Positions 36,436 through 46,287 of a stretch of DNA of 64,000 bases are shown here, piece by piece. The number at the start of each line of letters is the position of its first letter. The first letter of the stretch is position 1. Made by a program: the position numbers and the translations under genes. Below the pieces are notes generated by a model. It searched no databases. It saw nothing but the letters and a program-made list of their open reading frames with translations, and was not told where the DNA came from. Location of the stretch: contig NZ_PDBS01000001.1 in the NCBI RefSeq assembly GCF_002572525.1, positions 2,728,001 through 2,792,000 of the forward strand. The letters run 5' to 3'. Source of the stretch: Natrinema sp. CBA1119. GTDB lineage: Archaea > Halobacteriota > Halobacteria > Halobacteriales > Natrialbaceae.

Positions 36436-37992
36436 TTACGCTTCGACCCACGTGTTCGTCGCCGCGACAGACGTGAGCTGGATGTTTTCGTTCTCCTGCA
36501 TGGAGATCTGCGAGCTGCCGGCACTGCCACCGTCTTCGGCGAGTGCGACGGAGGTGTGCTGCTCGTTCAGGTTCTCCTGCGTGACGAACTGGTGCTGTTC
36601 GATCGCCGCGCTCGCTGTTTGATCGATGTCGTTCGTCTGCGTCGCGTTGGCGGCGTAATCGTACGACATGCCGGGGTTGGCGGAGCCGGAGTTACCGTCC
36701 ACGGTGACCGTCGTACTCGAGGTGCGGGCGACCTCGTCGGAGACGTAGCCCGGACTGGCGTAGACGTTAAGCGCGTCAGCGTAGCCAATCTGTGCGTTGT
36801 AGTTCTGCTGGTACGCCATCTGGATGGCGACGGCCTCGCTGCCGTTCTGTGCGATTGCCATGGCGCTGTTCTGCAGGTTGATGTTGCGCTGTTCGACGCC
36901 CTGCTCCTGGGCTACGCCGGCGGTCGCCGTCTGCTCGGCACCGTCGTCGCTGCCCTTCTTGTCGGGCTTTTTCGTCTCGGTTTCAGTCGAGAGGACATCG
37001 CTGCCGACGTCGCCCGCGGTCGCGACGTTCATCCCGACCGACGACGCCAGCAGGTTCGAGGCGTCGGCGCTGCCGAGTTGGGTGTTGAGGTTGCTCTGAT
37101 CGGTGAACTGGATCGCAGTCGCGGTGCTGCCCTCGCCGACGGCGATGGCGACGGCACCGCGCTGTTCGTTCACGTTCGCCTGTTCGACGTCCTGTTGCTG
37201 CGTGAGCAGTGAGTCGGCGCTCTGGCCGGCGCTCGGTCCGTGATCGCCGCTCTTGTCCTTCTTGTGACCGAAGTCACCGTCACCGAGGTAGACGTTCGAC
37301 GCGTTGGCGACGCCTTCCTGCAGGTTCTCGTTGCGCTGGTAGGACTGCTGGAGCGCGGTCGCATCACTATCGTTGACCGCCAGCGCGAACGCGGTGCTCT
37401 GGTTGTTGTAGTTGGCCTGTGCGACCTCCTGTGATTGCGTTACGGCGGCGAGAGCCTCCTGGGTGACCGTCTCGTCGTCACCTTTCTTGTCTTTGACTCC
37501 CCAGCCGTCGAACTGTTGGTCGCCACCGTCGCCGATGATGATGTTGACGTCACCGACGTTCTCGAACTGGGTCTCCGCGCTCTGGAGCCGATCCTCGGCG
37601 GTCGCGGACCCGCGCTGTTCGTTGTCGTTGTACTGGTTCGCTTCCTGGACGGCGGTCGCTTCACCGCCATCGATCGCGATCGACACCGCGGAGCCTTGCT
37701 CGTTGATGTTGACCTGATCGACGTCCTGATACTGGATGACCTCGGCCGCGGTGTCGGCGGAGCCGCTCGCGTGCTGGTCGACGTACTCCTCGAGCGACAT
37801 GTCGCCGAGGTCGGCACCGAAGACCAGGTAGAGCTCCTCTCCGTCCTCGAGCGCGTGTACGGTCCCGTTCTCGAGGTTGCCGTCACCGCCCGCCGTAGCC
37901 GCCGGAACGCCGGCCGCTACCATGGACAGGGCGACCATACAGGCCAGAAGGAGTGTCGTAGCTTGTGATCGTCTCGTCGTGTCGTTTGTCAT
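36436..37992 (-). CDS. Secreted Gln/Asn-ladder repeat protein (curlin-like)
   Basis: This 518-residue protein has a Sec signal (ATTLLLACMVALSMVAAGVP, cleaved near AATA at 31-34). Five copies of a two-rung unit start at about residues 87, 186, 266, 362 and 466. Each unit has QxNxNxQ, then an aliphatic strand such as SAVSIAI, AFALAV, AVAIAV, AMAIAQ, then a second QxNxNxQ, such as QVNINEQ with QYNDNEQ or QANVNEQ with QSNLNTQ. Units are separated by 30-55-residue linkers rich in Asp, Lys, Gly and Ser. The pattern recalls CsgA curlin repeats. No known enzymatic motif is present. It is divergent from the secreted gene at 38671. Confidence 0.8.
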   Translation of the reverse strand: MTNDTTRRSQATTLLLACMVALSMVAAGVPAATAGGDGNLENGTVHALEDGEELYLVFGADLGDMSLEEYVDQHASGSADTAAEVIQYQDVDQVNINEQGSAVSIAIDGGEATAVQEANQYNDNEQRGSATAEDRLQSAETQFENVGDVNIIIGDGGDQQFDGWGVKDKKGDDETVTQEALAAVTQSQEVAQANYNNQSTAFALAVNDSDATALQQSYQRNENLQEGVANASNVYLGDGDFGHKKDKSGDHGPSAGQSADSLLTQQQDVEQANVNEQRGAVAIAVGEGSTATAIQFTDQSNLNTQLGSADASNLLASSVGMNVATAGDVGSDVLSTETETKKPDKKGSDDGAEQTATAGVAQEQGVEQRNINLQNSAMAIAQNGSEAVAIQMAYQQNYNAQIGYADALNVYASPGYVSDEVARTSSTTVTVDGNSGSANPGMSYDYAANATQTNDIDQTASAAIEQHQFVTQENLNEQHTSVALAEDGGSAGSSQISMQENENIQLTSVAATNTWVEA

Positions 37993-38670
37993 TGATCGTT
38001 TGATTTGCTTCGTGAGTGTCTTTCGTTTCTGAGTCTCTACGACGCAAACCACCATTCCGTGATGACCACCTTTGTTATCGATAGGTTGGAGCTCGGTTGC
38101 GTCGAGATATAATTGGGAAGATAATACCTTACAATCAGTAATCGATGACTTCGACCGGAGAATGGTGTGCCAAAGCGGTCTCGAAGCGAGCACGGTACGG
38201 TTCCGAAGATCGATCGGGGACTAGACAGTGATTCGTACGGTCTGCACGGGCACCTCGTCCCGCTGCTGTGAACCGTTTCTCCGATTGTAGGCTGCTATTA
38301 CCGACTGGAATTTTCAGTCGAGCATTCGACTCGACCGACATTTCGGGGACGGCGATTCCGAATATCGTCACCGAAACGCTCGGAAATCGGCGATGTAGTG
38401 TCGCTGTAACAAGGACAGGGTCTACCCAAATCCGGATAAAAACGATCACACTGTGATAGGGGAAGGAAACGCGGGTCCAACGCGTGGATTCGCCGCGAAA
38501 CCGTTTGCCGGGTTCAAATGGGTGTCTGTAAACAGTAGCGACTGGGCAACGCGCCACAGCGGGAGAACCGGGAGGTGTCGGCGCTACGCGCGGCGAGCGA
38601 CAGCGCCGCCACACACAGCGCCGCCACACGTGACAGATACTTTCGTTGTGGTCCGCACGCGTGCTGCCCG
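37993..38670. promoter_or_regulatory. Long divergent intergenic region between the two secreted repeat proteins
   Basis: These 678 bases hold no gene that I support; short frames lack sense. The segment near 38100-38140 is AT-rich (taattgggaagataatacc), and agatactttcg at about 38636-38646 could be the TATA for the 38671 gene. The length suggests heavy regulation, as in curli operons, but no specific site is identified. Confidence 0.4.
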
Positions 38671-39153
38671 ATGACGAATACGGTGACCGAATCAATGAAA
38701 CGCGCAATCACACTCGCACTGACGGTAGCACTGATCGGCGGCCTCTTGTTCACAGCGGCCGCGGGAACAGCAGCCGCACAGAACGCCGACGCCGACGCCG
38801 ACGCTGACTCCGATGTCAATATTGACGATGTCGATCAGACATCGTCTGCGGAGACAAATATCGGCGTCGATCAGAACAACAATAACGAGCAGACGCAAGC
38901 CGCGTCGTCCTACAGCAGCTCAGACGAGAGCTACGCGGAGACGAATGCACAGCAGGCTCAGGACGTCGATCAGGGTAACTCGGCCAACGTCGAGGATACG
39001 ACCACGGTCTCCTCGAACGACGTTGAAGCCGACTCCGATGCCGTTGCCGACGCGGACGCCACTGACGACGACACTGACAACTCCGTTGACGGCGTCACCG
39101 GCGACCAGCTAGAGAGTATCCTTAGTGGTATCTTCGCCGAGCTCGGTCTTTAA
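38671..39153 (+). CDS. Small secreted acidic protein with curlin-like motifs
   Basis: This 160-residue protein has a Sec signal (MKRAITLALTVALIGGLLF, cleaved after AAA near residue 36). The mature part holds GVDQNNNNEQTQAAS and then NAQQAQDVDQGNSANV, which share the QDVDQ/QxNxNxQ style of the larger protein. Two Asp/Ala-rich stretches flank this core and a hydrophobic tail LESILSGIFAELGL ends it. ATG 38671 or 38695 starts it. It is divergent from the 518-residue protein and may be its minor subunit or nucleator, which is inference. Confidence 0.75.
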   Translation: MTNTVTESMKRAITLALTVALIGGLLFTAAAGTAAAQNADADADADSDVNIDDVDQTSSAETNIGVDQNNNNEQTQAASSYSSSDESYAETNAQQAQDVDQGNSANVEDTTTVSSNDVEADSDAVADADATDDDTDNSVDGVTGDQLESILSGIFAELGL

Positions 39154-39296
39154 CTCGGCCTATAACTGAGTAACTACTCTAATAATACCGAACTAATTTT
39201 TCGGATTCTCGTTCAGTAAATCACCGATGAGCCAGTTGCATCACGTCGATTCGAGTCCGATTTCGGTACGTCGATAGCGATCAACGGTAGTTCGGA

Positions 39297-40601
39297 TTAG
39301 AGTCCAGTAATCGGTGAGCCAACTACTCGTTCCGCCCTGGAAAGCACCTCTCGAACAGGTAGTTCTACCTCTCGAGCAACCGCCATCGCATCGTCGTACT
39401 CAGCACTCACATCGTACACCTCACCATCAGTATCGCTCGCGATTTTCACGGTGACCTCGTATTCGTCGCCGTCGATCTCGAGCGTTACCGTCTCGAACGC
39501 TCGATTCGCGATCCACCGATGCGTCACGCCCGCGTCACGAACGCCCAGCGTTCCCGTCTCTTCGGCAAGCGCTCGAGCGACGCGCTCTCGATCCGCGGGC
39601 TTGCAGATGACCTTCACGAGGTGGCCGGGTCGGGACTTCTTCATCGTCGCGGGGAGGATCGACACGTCTCGAGCGCCCGCGTCCGCGAGGGTCTCCTGCA
39701 ACCCACCCAGCACTTCGGGCGTTGCATCATCGAGGTTGGTCTCGAGGACTGCGATATCGTCTTTGACGAGTTCGCCTCGCCCCTCGCCGGAGCCAACCAG
39801 CACCCGGAGGACGTTCGGATGCGGATCGAGATCGTAGCCGCCCGCGCCGGAGCCCGACGCCTCGAGTTCGAGCGCGGGCAGCGCGTCGATCCCGTCGGCG
39901 ACGTGGCCCAGGATCGCCGCGCCGGTGGGCGTGAGCAACTCGGCGTCGACCGGCCCGCCGCGCAGCGACCAGTCGGCCCGTTCGGCGATCTCGACCACCG
40001 CCGGCGTCGGTACGGGGTACTCGCCGTGACTCATCGAGACCGTCCCGCCGCCGGTCGCGAGCGGAGTGGTGACGACCCGATCCGGCTCGAGGTCGCGAAG
40101 CAAGGCCGCGGCACCGACTACGTCCGCGATCGCGTCGTCGGCTCCGACTTCGTGGAAGTGGATGTCTTCGAGGTCCTCGCCGTGGACGCTCGCCTCCGCC
40201 TCGCCGAGCAGTTCGAAGATCGCGAGCGCGTCGCGTTCGACCGCCGGCTCGAGGTCCATCTCGGCGACGATCTCGCGGACCTCGAGATAGCTGCGGTGGG
40301 GGCCGTGACCCTCAGCGCGAGTGCCGTCGTGGTCGTGCTCGTGACCCGAATCGTCCCGGTCGTGCTGATGATCGGTGTCGTGGTGGTGACCGTCTCCGTC
40401 GCTCTCCTCCTCGCCCGTCAGCAACACGTCGACCGTCGTTGCGGCGATACCGCGCTTCGTCGTCTCGTCGATCCGATACTCCACCTCGAGGGCGTCGGTC
40501 ACGGGCTCGAGGACGTCGGGGTCGGCACCGGCGTCGAGGAGCGTGGCGAGGATCATGTCGCCGCTCGCGCCCATGCGACCGTCGAAGGCGAGGATTCGCA
40601 T
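39297..40601 (-). CDS. larC: Nickel-insertion protein LarC
   Basis: This 434-residue enzyme inserts nickel into the pincer nucleotide cofactor of lactate racemase-type enzymes. It begins RILAFDGRMGASGDMILATL and continues with IHFHEVGADDAIADVVGAAA, VSMSHGEYPVPTPAVVEIAE and ELLTPTGAAILGHVA; the C-terminal half has VLETNLDDATPEVLGGLQET. A His/Asp-rich insertion with HHHDTDHQHD, about 35 residues, follows the first domain and probably binds nickel. ATG 40601 is the start. No larA or larB is next to it. Confidence 0.93.
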   Translation of the reverse strand: MRILAFDGRMGASGDMILATLLDAGADPDVLEPVTDALEVEYRIDETTKRGIAATTVDVLLTGEEESDGDGHHHDTDHQHDRDDSGHEHDHDGTRAEGHGPHRSYLEVREIVAEMDLEPAVERDALAIFELLGEAEASVHGEDLEDIHFHEVGADDAIADVVGAAALLRDLEPDRVVTTPLATGGGTVSMSHGEYPVPTPAVVEIAERADWSLRGGPVDAELLTPTGAAILGHVADGIDALPALELEASGSGAGGYDLDPHPNVLRVLVGSGEGRGELVKDDIAVLETNLDDATPEVLGGLQETLADAGARDVSILPATMKKSRPGHLVKVICKPADRERVARALAEETGTLGVRDAGVTHRWIANRAFETVTLEIDGDEYEVTVKIASDTDGEVYDVSAEYDDAMAVAREVELPVREVLSRAERVVGSPITGL

Positions 40602-40809
40602 GCCTACGTTCCGGAGGGGGAGACGCAAAAAGCCACCCTTCCGGTCTTCGACGGGCTGTCGATACGGCCAAAACCGACCGGGTCCGGTACATCTTTGTAG
40701 CGTCCGGTCGCATCTCTCTATGGTAGTGACTAGCACAGAGATGTGGGCTAACACAAAACCTATCCGCTCACGAACCGGAGTGAAAGACATCGCCGTCCAT
40801 CCCTAAACC

Positions 40810-43038
40810 ATGAACGAAGTCCAACTGGAGGTCGCGAAAGCGTACCCGAACGACTCGGGTCGTGGTATCGCCCGACTCGACCCGGACACGCTGTTGCATC
40901 TGAAGCTGAGTCCGGGCGACATCATCGAAATCGAGGGTGCAGACACGACTGCCGCGAAGGTCTGGCGTGCAGACCGGCAGGACTGGAACACGGACACCGT
41001 CCGCATCGACGGCTTCACCCGTCAGAACGCCGACGTGGGCATCGGCGAACGGGTGACGATCCGAAAGGCCGAAGCGACGAAAGCCGACAAGCTCACCCTC
41101 GCGCCGCCGGAGGAGGCGTCGGTCCAGTTCGGCTCCGACGCCGCCGGCATGGTGAAACGGCAGATTCTCAAGCGTCCGGTTGTCGGCCGCGATATCGTCC
41201 CCGTGATGAGCTCGACGAACCATCCATTCATGCGGTCGCCAGGGCAGGCGATCCCACTCATAGCCGTCGAGACCGAACCGGAGGGCGTGGTCCTCATCAC
41301 CGAAGACACCGACGTCGAACTCCGCGAGGAGCCGATTTCGGGCTTCGAAAAGACCGGAGGCGGGATCACCTACGAGGACATCGGCGGCCTCCAAAACGAG
41401 ATCCAGCGGGTCAGGGAGATGGTGGAACTCCCAATGAAGCATCCGCAGATATTCAAGAAACTCGGCATCGAGCCGCCACAGGGCGTCCTGCTGCACGGCC
41501 CGCCGGGCACCGGGAAGACGCTGCTCGCCAAGGCCGTCGCCAACGAGACCTCCGCCAGTTTCTTCTCTATCGCCGGCCCGGAGATCATCTCGAAGTACTA
41601 CGGCGAGTCCGAACAGCAGCTCAGGGAGATCTTCGAGGACGCAACCGAGGAGTCGCCGTCGATCATCTTCATCGACGAACTCGACTCCATCGCACCCAAG
41701 CGCGAGGACGTCACCGGCGAGGTCGAACGCCGGGTCGTCGCCCAACTGCTGACGATGATGGACGGCCTCGAGTCGCGGGGCCAGGTCATCGTCATCGCGG
41801 CGACCAATCGCGTCGACTCGGTCGATCCCGCGCTGCGCCGGCCCGGCCGGTTCGACCGCGAGATCGAGATCGGCGTCCCCGACGAGACGGGCCGCGAGGA
41901 GATCCTGCAGATCCACACCCGCGGGATGCCCCTCTCGGACGACGTCAGCCTCGGCCACCTCGCCGACGAGACCCACGGCTTCGTCGGTGCCGACATCGAG
42001 AGCCTGACCAAGGAGGCGGCGATGAAGGCGCTTCGGCGCTACCTTCCGGAGATCGATCTCGACGAGGAGGATATCCCGCCGAGCCTGATCGATCGGATGA
42101 TCGTCAAGCGGACGGACTTCCGCGGGGCGCTCAACGAGGTCGAACCGAGCGCGATGCGGGAGGTCCTCGTCGAACTTCCGAAGATCTCCTGGGACGACGT
42201 CGGCGGCCTGCAAAACGCCAAAGACCAGGTCCAGGAGTCCGTCGAGTGGCCGCTCTCGAACCCCGAACGGTTCGATCGGCTGGGCGTCGACCCGCCCGCC
42301 GGCGTCCTGCTGTACGGCCCGCCGGGGACCGGGAAGACGCTGATGGCGAAGGCCGTCGCCAACGAGACCAACGCGAACTTCATCTCCGTGCGCGGCCCGC
42401 AGCTCCTCTCGAAGTGGGTCGGCGAATCGGAGAAGGCAATCCGACAGACCTTCCGCAAGGCGCGACAGGTCTCGCCGACGGTCATCTTCTTCGACGAGCT
42501 CGACGCGCTCGCGCCGGGCCGAGGCGGTGAGGTCGGCTCGAACGTCTCCGAGCGGGTCGTCAACCAGCTCCTGACCGAACTCGACGGACTCGAGGAGATG
42601 GAGAACGTGATGGTCATCGGCGCGACCAACCGGCCGGACATGATCGACCCCGCACTGCTGCGTTCGGGCCGATTCGACCGGCTGGTCATGATCGGCGAAC
42701 CCGACGTCGACGGCCGCGAGCGTATCCTCGAGATCCACACCGAAGACACGCCGCTGGCCGCCGATGTCACGCTGCGAGAGATCGCCGAGATCACGGACGG
42801 CTACGTCGGCAGCGACCTCGAGTCGATCACCCGCGAAGCGGCCATCGAGGCCCTCCGCGAGGACGAGGAAGCCGACATCGTCGAGATGCGCCACTTCCGA
42901 CAGGCCATGGAGAACGTCCGGCCGACGATTACCGACGACATCCTCGACTACTACGAGCAGATCGAAGAGGAGTTCCAGGGCGGCACGAGCGGCCCCGATC
43001 CGTCGGGTCGTCGCGGCAGCCGCATCGGCTTCCAGTAG
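40810..43038 (+). CDS. cdcH: Cdc48/VAT-type AAA+ ATPase CdcH
   Basis: This 742-residue protein unfolds substrate proteins, partly for the proteasome. The N-domain (about 1-190) has the double-psi barrel start [18 protein letters not shown]1 Walker A GPPGTGKT is near residue 230 with [17 protein letters not shown]2 Walker A is near 503 with [15 protein letters not shown]. The SRH arginine-finger motifs are [19 protein letters not shown] and [19 protein letters not shown]. No intein is present. It is a different gene from the paralogue at 47487. ATG 40810 starts it. Confidence 0.95.
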   Translation: MNEVQLEVAKAYPNDSGRGIARLDPDTLLHLKLSPGDIIEIEGADTTAAKVWRADRQDWNTDTVRIDGFTRQNADVGIGERVTIRKAEATKADKLTLAPPEEASVQFGSDAAGMVKRQILKRPVVGRDIVPVMSSTNHPFMRSPGQAIPLIAVETEPEGVVLITEDTDVELREEPISGFEKTGGGITYEDIGGLQNEIQRVREMVELPMKHPQIFKKLGIEPPQGVLLHGPPGTGKTLLAKAVANETSASFFSIAGPEIISKYYGESEQQLREIFEDATEESPSIIFIDELDSIAPKREDVTGEVERRVVAQLLTMMDGLESRGQVIVIAATNRVDSVDPALRRPGRFDREIEIGVPDETGREEILQIHTRGMPLSDDVSLGHLADETHGFVGADIESLTKEAAMKALRRYLPEIDLDEEDIPPSLIDRMIVKRTDFRGALNEVEPSAMREVLVELPKISWDDVGGLQNAKDQVQESVEWPLSNPERFDRLGVDPPAGVLLYGPPGTGKTLMAKAVANETNANFISVRGPQLLSKWVGESEKAIRQTFRKARQVSPTVIFFDELDALAPGRGGEVGSNVSERVVNQLLTELDGLEEMENVMVIGATNRPDMIDPALLRSGRFDRLVMIGEPDVDGRERILEIHTEDTPLAADVTLREIAEITDGYVGSDLESITREAAIEALREDEEADIVEMRHFRQAMENVRPTITDDILDYYEQIEEEFQGGTSGPDPSGRRGSRIGFQ

Positions 43039-43168
43039 TCGCGATCGTCGTCCCGGTTCATCGACGCGTTTGCGGATCGATTTTCGGTTTTCGCTGGTAG
43101 ACCGCGTGAGCACCGTTGACAGTTCGGTCTGGTAGCTGACGGTATCTCTGCTCGAGCGGAGCGAATCG

Positions 43169-44248
43169 TCACTTTACCCGTTCGTTCTCACTGCAGGCCA
43201 CACTGCCGCTCGCGGTCGGACTCGTTCCCCCGTGGGGGGTGTCTCGAGCGCGAATCCGGGCAGCGTGGATCGTCTCCGTTGCGTCGTCGATGACGACGAC
43301 TTCTCCAGGTGCGTCCGGCAACCGCTCCGCATCGGCTAGCGAGCCGTTCACGTACGTCGGTTGTGCGTGCTCGAGTGCAGCCAGATCGTCTCGAGCGGTC
43401 AGTCGGTGCGCACAGAGGATGTCTGACTGTGAGATGCCGACCTCGGGGACGGCGCTCGGTCGTTGGGTCGCGGCGACCAGACTGACGCCGGGTGCACGGC
43501 CGCGCGTGAGGATCGTCTCGAGTGCGGGTTCGGCCACGCCGTCGAAGAACGCGTGGGCCTCGTCGAGCAAGAGCCAGGGGAGCCGATCGATCGATTCGCG
43601 GACCCGCGCTCGGTACAGCGCCTCCGCGACGCCGCGACAGACGGCGTTCATCGGTGCGGCCGCGAGCTCCGAGACGTCGACGACCGATATCTCCGGTCCG
43701 CCGAGGGCCGTCGCATCGAGTCCGTCGGGGTCGAAGACGCCCCACGAGTCGGCGAGGCGCAAGTGGTTGGTCGCGGCGCGCACTGCAACGCTCGAGGCGT
43801 CGGCGGACGCGACGTGTGCCCGCATGTCCTCGATCGTCGACTCGTCCTGGGCGGCCCGCCAGAGCAGGCTGCCAGCGCCGCGTTCCGGCGAGAGACCGAG
43901 CAGTTCACACCACGATCTGGGATCGAGGGACGCGGCCGTGACGGTCGGTTCGACGACGACGCTGGCCGGCACTGCCTCGCCGTCGGCCGGTTCCGCCAGC
44001 GTGTCGAACGCGCCCATCGGATCGACGAGAACGGGTGCGACGCCGCGTGATCGAGCCAAGTTTTCCGCGATGACGCCCATCGTGTAGGACTTCCCGTAGC
44101 CGCGCTTGCCGACGAGCAACATCGCGTGTGGCCCGTCGAGATCGAGGTGGAGGGGTGCGCCGTCGCTGCCGTCGAGCGCCCTGTAGGAACCGAGGCGACC
44201 GACGGGGCCGTCCTCGCGATCGCCGTCGCGACCCAGTACGAAACTCAC
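43169..44248 (-). CDS. HerA/VirB4-like P-loop ATPase
   Basis: This 359-residue protein has Walker A VGKRGYGKSYTMG near residue 55 and a Walker B-like LPWLLLDEAHAFFDG with a nearby RGRAPGVSLVAATQRPSAVP, the arrangement of HerA-type DNA-pumping ATPases. The late segment SDILCAHRLTARDDLAALEH fits the family. GTG 44248 is chosen; it starts VSFVLGRDGDREDGPVGRLG and avoids a longer, less likely extension to 44290. It is divergent from the anchored protein at 44323. No NurA partner lies nearby. Confidence 0.82.
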   Translation of the reverse strand: MSFVLGRDGDREDGPVGRLGSYRALDGSDGAPLHLDLDGPHAMLLVGKRGYGKSYTMGVIAENLARSRGVAPVLVDPMGAFDTLAEPADGEAVPASVVVEPTVTAASLDPRSWCELLGLSPERGAGSLLWRAAQDESTIEDMRAHVASADASSVAVRAATNHLRLADSWGVFDPDGLDATALGGPEISVVDVSELAAAPMNAVCRGVAEALYRARVRESIDRLPWLLLDEAHAFFDGVAEPALETILTRGRAPGVSLVAATQRPSAVPEVGISQSDILCAHRLTARDDLAALEHAQPTYVNGSLADAERLPDAPGEVVVIDDATETIHAARIRARDTPHGGTSPTASGSVACSENERVK

Positions 44249-44322
44249 GGGGGGAACTGCCGCGGCATCGTATTTGAACCCTCGAGCCACCGTTTAAATG
44301 CGAAGCCGCGGCCAAGCGAGGC

Positions 44323-44838
44323 GTGACTTCGAAACGGACTGACTCGGATTCAACGGATGGAACGAACCGGTCGCGGTCGTCGTTCGCTCGAGACGATCGA
44401 GCGATCGAGGGACTCCCGATTCGGCTGGTGATCGCGCTGGTCGTCGGCGTCGCCGCGCTGGCGATCATGCTGAACATGCTCGGCGGAATCGGCAGCGTGG
44501 GCGATACGGAGGTGACCGTGAAAATCGCCGACGCCGATCAGGTGATCGATGCGGATGCGACCGGCAGCGATGCGAAAGTGGACGTCTACGCGATGGACGA
44601 AAACGGGAACAACGTCTCGGACGCGACCATCGTCGCGACCGCCGATTCCGCCCAACTAGACGGCGTTCTCGACAAACCGACCGGCGACGACAACCACGCA
44701 GAGCTCGATTTCGACGGCTCGCAGAGCCTTCGAGCGGATCAGGATATGGGAACGATCCAGCTCGAGGTGATTCCGCCGTCCGACAGCAACTACATCGACG
44801 AACAGCCGAACCCGAGCATTCGGGTCGTCGCCCGATAG
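44323..44838 (+). CDS. Single-pass membrane protein with Ig-like outer domain
   Basis: This 171-residue protein has a positively charged start, one membrane segment (PIRLVIALVVGVAALAIMLN) and an acidic outer domain with VTVKIADADQVIDADATGSD and VYAMDENGNNVSDATIVATA, which has the look of a carboxypeptidase-regulatory or Ig-like beta sandwich. GTG 44323 starts it. I do not recognise a specific function. It precedes the TrkA_C membrane pair by 66 bp, and the gap is filled by a 16-bp tandem repeat. Confidence 0.72.
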   Translation: MTSKRTDSDSTDGTNRSRSSFARDDRAIEGLPIRLVIALVVGVAALAIMLNMLGGIGSVGDTEVTVKIADADQVIDADATGSDAKVDVYAMDENGNNVSDATIVATADSAQLDGVLDKPTGDDNHAELDFDGSQSLRADQDMGTIQLEVIPPSDSNYIDEQPNPSIRVVAR

Positions 44839-44839
44839 C

Positions 44840-44919
44840 GATGATCGAGACGACCGATGACCGAGACGACCGATGACCGAGACGACCGATGACCGAGACG
44901 ATCGATGATCGAAACGACG
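44840..44919. repeat. Five 16-bp tandem repeats reaching the start of the TrkA_C gene
   Basis: Units of gatgaccgagacgacc lie at 44840, 44856, 44872, 44888 and 44904; units 2 and 3 are identical and the others differ by one to three bases. The last unit contains ATG 44905, so it encodes the N-terminal residues MIETT. Because 16 is not a multiple of 3, each lost or gained copy changes the frame of any upstream start inside the array. Confidence 0.85.
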
Positions 44920-46287
44920 ACCGAACTCATCATCGGGATCGCGTTCGGGCTGGTCATCGGGATCGGCCCCGCGATCGCCGTCGGCATCCTCGGTGCTGTC
45001 TTCAGCGACCGCGGCTCGAGTCTGCCGTTGCCCGCGAGCGTCGCGCTCGGCGTGGCGATGGCTACCCTCAACGGCTACTTCGTCGGCGTGCTCGAGCCTG
45101 GTCTCGTTCGAACGCAGCTTCCCCGCCTCGCAACCGGGACGCTCGTCGTTGCCATCCTGACGGTGTCCGCGGCCAGTCAGGGCGAGCGCGTCGCGTCGGA
45201 GCTCCCGTTCGGGGCCGGGCGGCCGACCCAGCGAAACCGCTCGCTCGCTGCCGCGGCCATCGACTCGGTCGATGCGATGGGACAGGTGACGGTCCGAACG
45301 ACGGGGCGAATCCGTGATATCGACGGCTATCAGTCGCTGTCGCCCGACGTTCGGCGGGCACTCGAGGCGGATGCGTGGCGATTCCCCGCCGATCTCCCGT
45401 TGTCCGCGCTCGAGATGCGACTCGAGACGCGACTCCGAACCGAGTACGAACTGGCTGCCGTCGCCGTGTCGATCGACGGGCGCGCCCGGGCGACCGTCGC
45501 CGCCGCACCGGAATCCGGCGATACCGCGACGGCAGTGCCCGACGGCTGGCGCGCCGTTTCGATTTCGGCGCTCCTCCCGACCGGACTGCGACCGGGTGAC
45601 GATGTCGCCGTCCACGTTCGAGGTGCGTCGGTGACGGCGACCGTTCTGAGCGCCAGTCAACGAGATCAGTCCGGGCACGGACAAGCTGCCCCTTCGCTCT
45701 CGGACGATCTCCCAGTATCGGGGCCAGCCACCGATTCCGGAGCCGGGTTTAGCGAGGGAGGGACAATCGGGAACGGGAGCCGACCAGCAATTGGAGCGAC
45801 GAACGCAGCCCCACGTCCGACCGCCGAAACGGTCGGTGGCGACGGCCACGTTACCGTCGCTGTTCCGTCCGCCGACGCCGACTCGCTACTCGCTGCTGAG
45901 CGCGCCCGAATCGCCGTCCCCGCCAGTGGACTGGACGCCGACCGCCAGGCTCTGTCCCGGCTCGAGCGAGCGGATTACTCGGTTCGTCGCGTATCGTTCG
46001 GTACGGTGAGGGAACACGTCGATACGGGCGACGGAGCGACCGACGAGACGATCCGCGTCCTCGCGGCGAGCCGCCCCAACGACGACGGCGACGGCACGGG
46101 GTCGACGAGCATCGATCCGGTCGCCGAACGGGAGACGTGGTGTCTCGACCCCGATGTGGCGACGCTCGACGACCGGGACGACGTGTTCGTCGTCGGGGAG
46201 CGAATCGAGTTACAGCGGCGGATCGACGATGAGCGCGAACCGACGCCGCGTTCGACCGTTATCCCGGTACTGGAGGGTGAATCATGA
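44905..46287 (+). CDS. Membrane protein with TrkA_C-like domain, first of a pair
   Basis: This 460-residue protein has two or three membrane segments (TELIIGIAFGLVIGIGPAIA; LPLPASVALGVAMATLNGYF) and then a long soluble part. TrkA_C-like pieces are LPTGLRPGDDVAVHVRGASV and DVFVVGERIELQRRIDD. These domains bind nucleotide or ions in potassium channels and exporters; no RCK nucleotide-binding glycine motif is seen. A Ser/Gly-rich linker near residue 260 separates the parts. Its stop overlaps the next gene by four bases, so the pair is translated together. Confidence 0.72.
   Translation: MIETTTELIIGIAFGLVIGIGPAIAVGILGAVFSDRGSSLPLPASVALGVAMATLNGYFVGVLEPGLVRTQLPRLATGTLVVAILTVSAASQGERVASELPFGAGRPTQRNRSLAAAAIDSVDAMGQVTVRTTGRIRDIDGYQSLSPDVRRALEADAWRFPADLPLSALEMRLETRLRTEYELAAVAVSIDGRARATVAAAPESGDTATAVPDGWRAVSISALLPTGLRPGDDVAVHVRGASVTATVLSASQRDQSGHGQAAPSLSDDLPVSGPATDSGAGFSEGGTIGNGSRPAIGATNAAPRPTAETVGGDGHVTVAVPSADADSLLAAERARIAVPASGLDADRQALSRLERADYSVRRVSFGTVREHVDTGDGATDETIRVLAASRPNDDGDGTGSTSIDPVAERETWCLDPDVATLDDRDDVFVVGERIELQRRIDDEREPTPRSTVIPVLEGES

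Noticed and set aside
40768-43113. 781-codon open frame on the minus strand opposite cdcH
   Set aside because: Shadow of the AAA ATPase; the plus strand has both Walker sets.
44840-44919. CRISPR array
   Set aside because: Units are directly adjacent without spacers and too short.
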